DNA of 5,501 bases from Bacteroidales bacterium (GTDB lineage: Bacteria > Bacteroidota > Bacteroidia > Bacteroidales > Paludibacteraceae), in NCBI GenBank assembly GCA_900768725.1, contig CAAGDU010000072.1, positions 1 to 5,501 on the forward strand, written 5' to 3'. The position numbers and the translations under genes are program-made. The notes beneath the pieces are model-generated. The model did no database searches. It was not told the origin of the DNA and saw nothing but the letters and a program-made list of their open reading frames with translations. Below, one piece after another: positions 5,197 through 5,501 of the stretch (the stretch's first letter is position 1; each line of letters begins with the position of its first letter).

Positions 5197-5271
5197 TCCC
5201 CGTCCCTCCCTACAAGAGCACCCCAAAAATCAAAGATTTTTCGGGGACCCCGCAAGGGAGGGAGTAGGGGA
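5197..5271. repeat. long imperfect GC-rich palindrome after the acyltransferase gene
   Basis: Three nested arm pairs are visible. TCCCC (5197-5201) pairs with GGGGA (5267-5271). TCCCTCCCT (5203-5211) pairs exactly with AGGGAGGGA (5255-5263). CCCCAAAAATC (5221-5231) pairs with GATTTTTCGGGG (5235-5246), with a single bulged C at 5242 and loop AAA. It begins six bases after the stop. No T run follows, so it is a weak candidate for a standard intrinsic terminator; a REP-like or small non-autonomous palindromic element is possible. Confidence 0.8.
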
Positions 5272-5273
5272 CC

Positions 5274-5300
5274 TAATTGTGAATTAACAATTTACAATTA
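5274..5300. repeat. AT-rich perfect-length hairpin
   Basis: TAATTGTGAATT (5274-5285) pairs with AATTTACAATTA (5289-5300) around the loop AAC; 11 of 12 pairs are Watson-Crick and one is G-T. It is composed of GAATTAA / CAATTAA words like the array at 4202-4229 and occupies the equivalent place ahead of the second nonamer array. Confidence 0.75.
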
Positions 5301-5312
5301 ACATGCCGCTAC

Positions 5313-5357
5313 TCTGAGTATTCTGAGGGCTCAGAGAACTCTGAGTATTCCGATAAT
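5313..5357 (+). repeat. nonamer array TCnGAnnAn x5 (second copy)
   Basis: Five 9-base units: TCTGAGTAT (5313), TCTGAGGGC (5322), TCAGAGAAC (5331), TCTGAGTAT (5340) and TCCGATAAT (5349). The 13-base block ACTCTGAGTATTC occurs at 5311-5323 and again at 5338-5350, exactly three units apart. Period, copy number and consensus agree with 4244-4288, although the third unit base and others differ. Confidence 0.85.
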
Positions 5358-5358
5358 G

Positions 5359-5397
5359 GTCAAATAGTAAATTGTCAAATTGTCAAATTGTCAAATA
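5359..5397 (+). repeat. octamer array GTCAAATT, five units (second copy)
   Basis: The units are GTCAAATA (5359), GTAAATT (5367), GTCAAATT (5374), GTCAAATT (5382) and GTCAAATA (5390). This is the same family as 2093-2123 and directly abuts the nonamer array through the shared 16-base word at 5350-5365. Confidence 0.88.
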
Positions 5398-5443
5398 AGA
5401 GGTGCTTTGTTCTGTTGTTATATTAAATTGGAACGGTGAGGCG

Positions 5444-5501
5444 ATGCTTCGGCGGTATCTGCCTTCCGTGGTGGCGTTCACGCCTGCGGCGGAGGCAGAG
5501 A
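5444..5501 (+). CDS. possible start of a further gene, cut by the window edge
   Basis: An ATG at 5444 opens a frame to the end of the window (MLRRYLPSVVAFTPAAEAE). Its codons are GC-poor at position 2 and GC-rich at positions 1 and 3, as in the neighbouring genes, and GGTGAGG (5435-5441) could act as a ribosome site. Only 19 codons are visible, so no family can be assigned. The alternative is the 3' end of a minus-strand gene: one complementary frame is open from the edge and stops at 5383-5385 inside the octamer array (reading GRYRRSIASPFQFNITTEQ in part). The sequence shown cannot decide between them. Confidence 0.25.
   Translation, partial: MLRRYLPSVVAFTPAAEAE

Noticed and set aside
5402..5440. 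Promoter for the gene possibly starting at 5444
   Set aside because: A TTTG occurs at 5406-5409, but no TAnnTTTG element lies at the required spacing.

Overview
The window looks like a chromosomal segment of a Bacteroidales bacterium, probably Prevotellaceae-like. The main evidence is a promoter built from the Bacteroidetes elements TTTG and TAnnTTTG (3770-3805). Supporting evidence is the bifunctional-type RibBA C-terminus, a Bacteroidetes-style secreted Trp/Tyr-rich protein, the general absence of Shine-Dalgarno sites, and AT-rich short-period repeats sitting between GC-rich genes.

Layout. Positions 1-531 (+) hold the 3' end of the riboflavin gene ribBA (GTP cyclohydrolase II domain). After a 116-base gap with a 37-base imperfect tandem repeat, 648-2090 (+) encodes a secreted protein of unknown function. 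It has a small acidic N-domain, a Trp/Tyr belt, a His/Cys knot and a very long Arg/Ser/Thr/Gly tail. An octamer array leads into a small flavodoxin-fold flavoprotein with a Cys cluster (2126-2740, +), which ends at a strong intrinsic terminator (2805-2845). The next gene runs the other way: cdsA, CDP-diacylglycerol synthase (2894-3742, -). cdsA and a small, very acidic protein (3853-4203, +) diverge from a palindromic promoter that reads equally well on both strands. A block of three different tandem arrays then leads into a LpxL/HtrB-type acyltransferase (complete by 5191, +). The last 310 bases are mostly non-coding: a long GC-rich palindrome, an AT-rich hairpin, a second copy of the nonamer array, an octamer array, and possibly the first codons of another gene.

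How it fits together. cdsA (phospholipid precursor), the LpxL-type acyltransferase (lipid A) and the secreted protein are all envelope functions. RibBA feeds FMN/FAD synthesis and the flavoprotein would use FMN, but no direct operon link is visible. No defence system, mobile element, CRISPR array or RNA gene was found.

The least ordinary aspect is the intergenic repeat system. The same nonamer (TCnGAnnAn) occurs in five copies on each side of the acyltransferase gene. A heptamer array lies inside, or immediately before, that gene's 5' end, where copy-number change could shift the reading frame. The same octamer family appears at the junction of the secreted-protein and flavoprotein genes.
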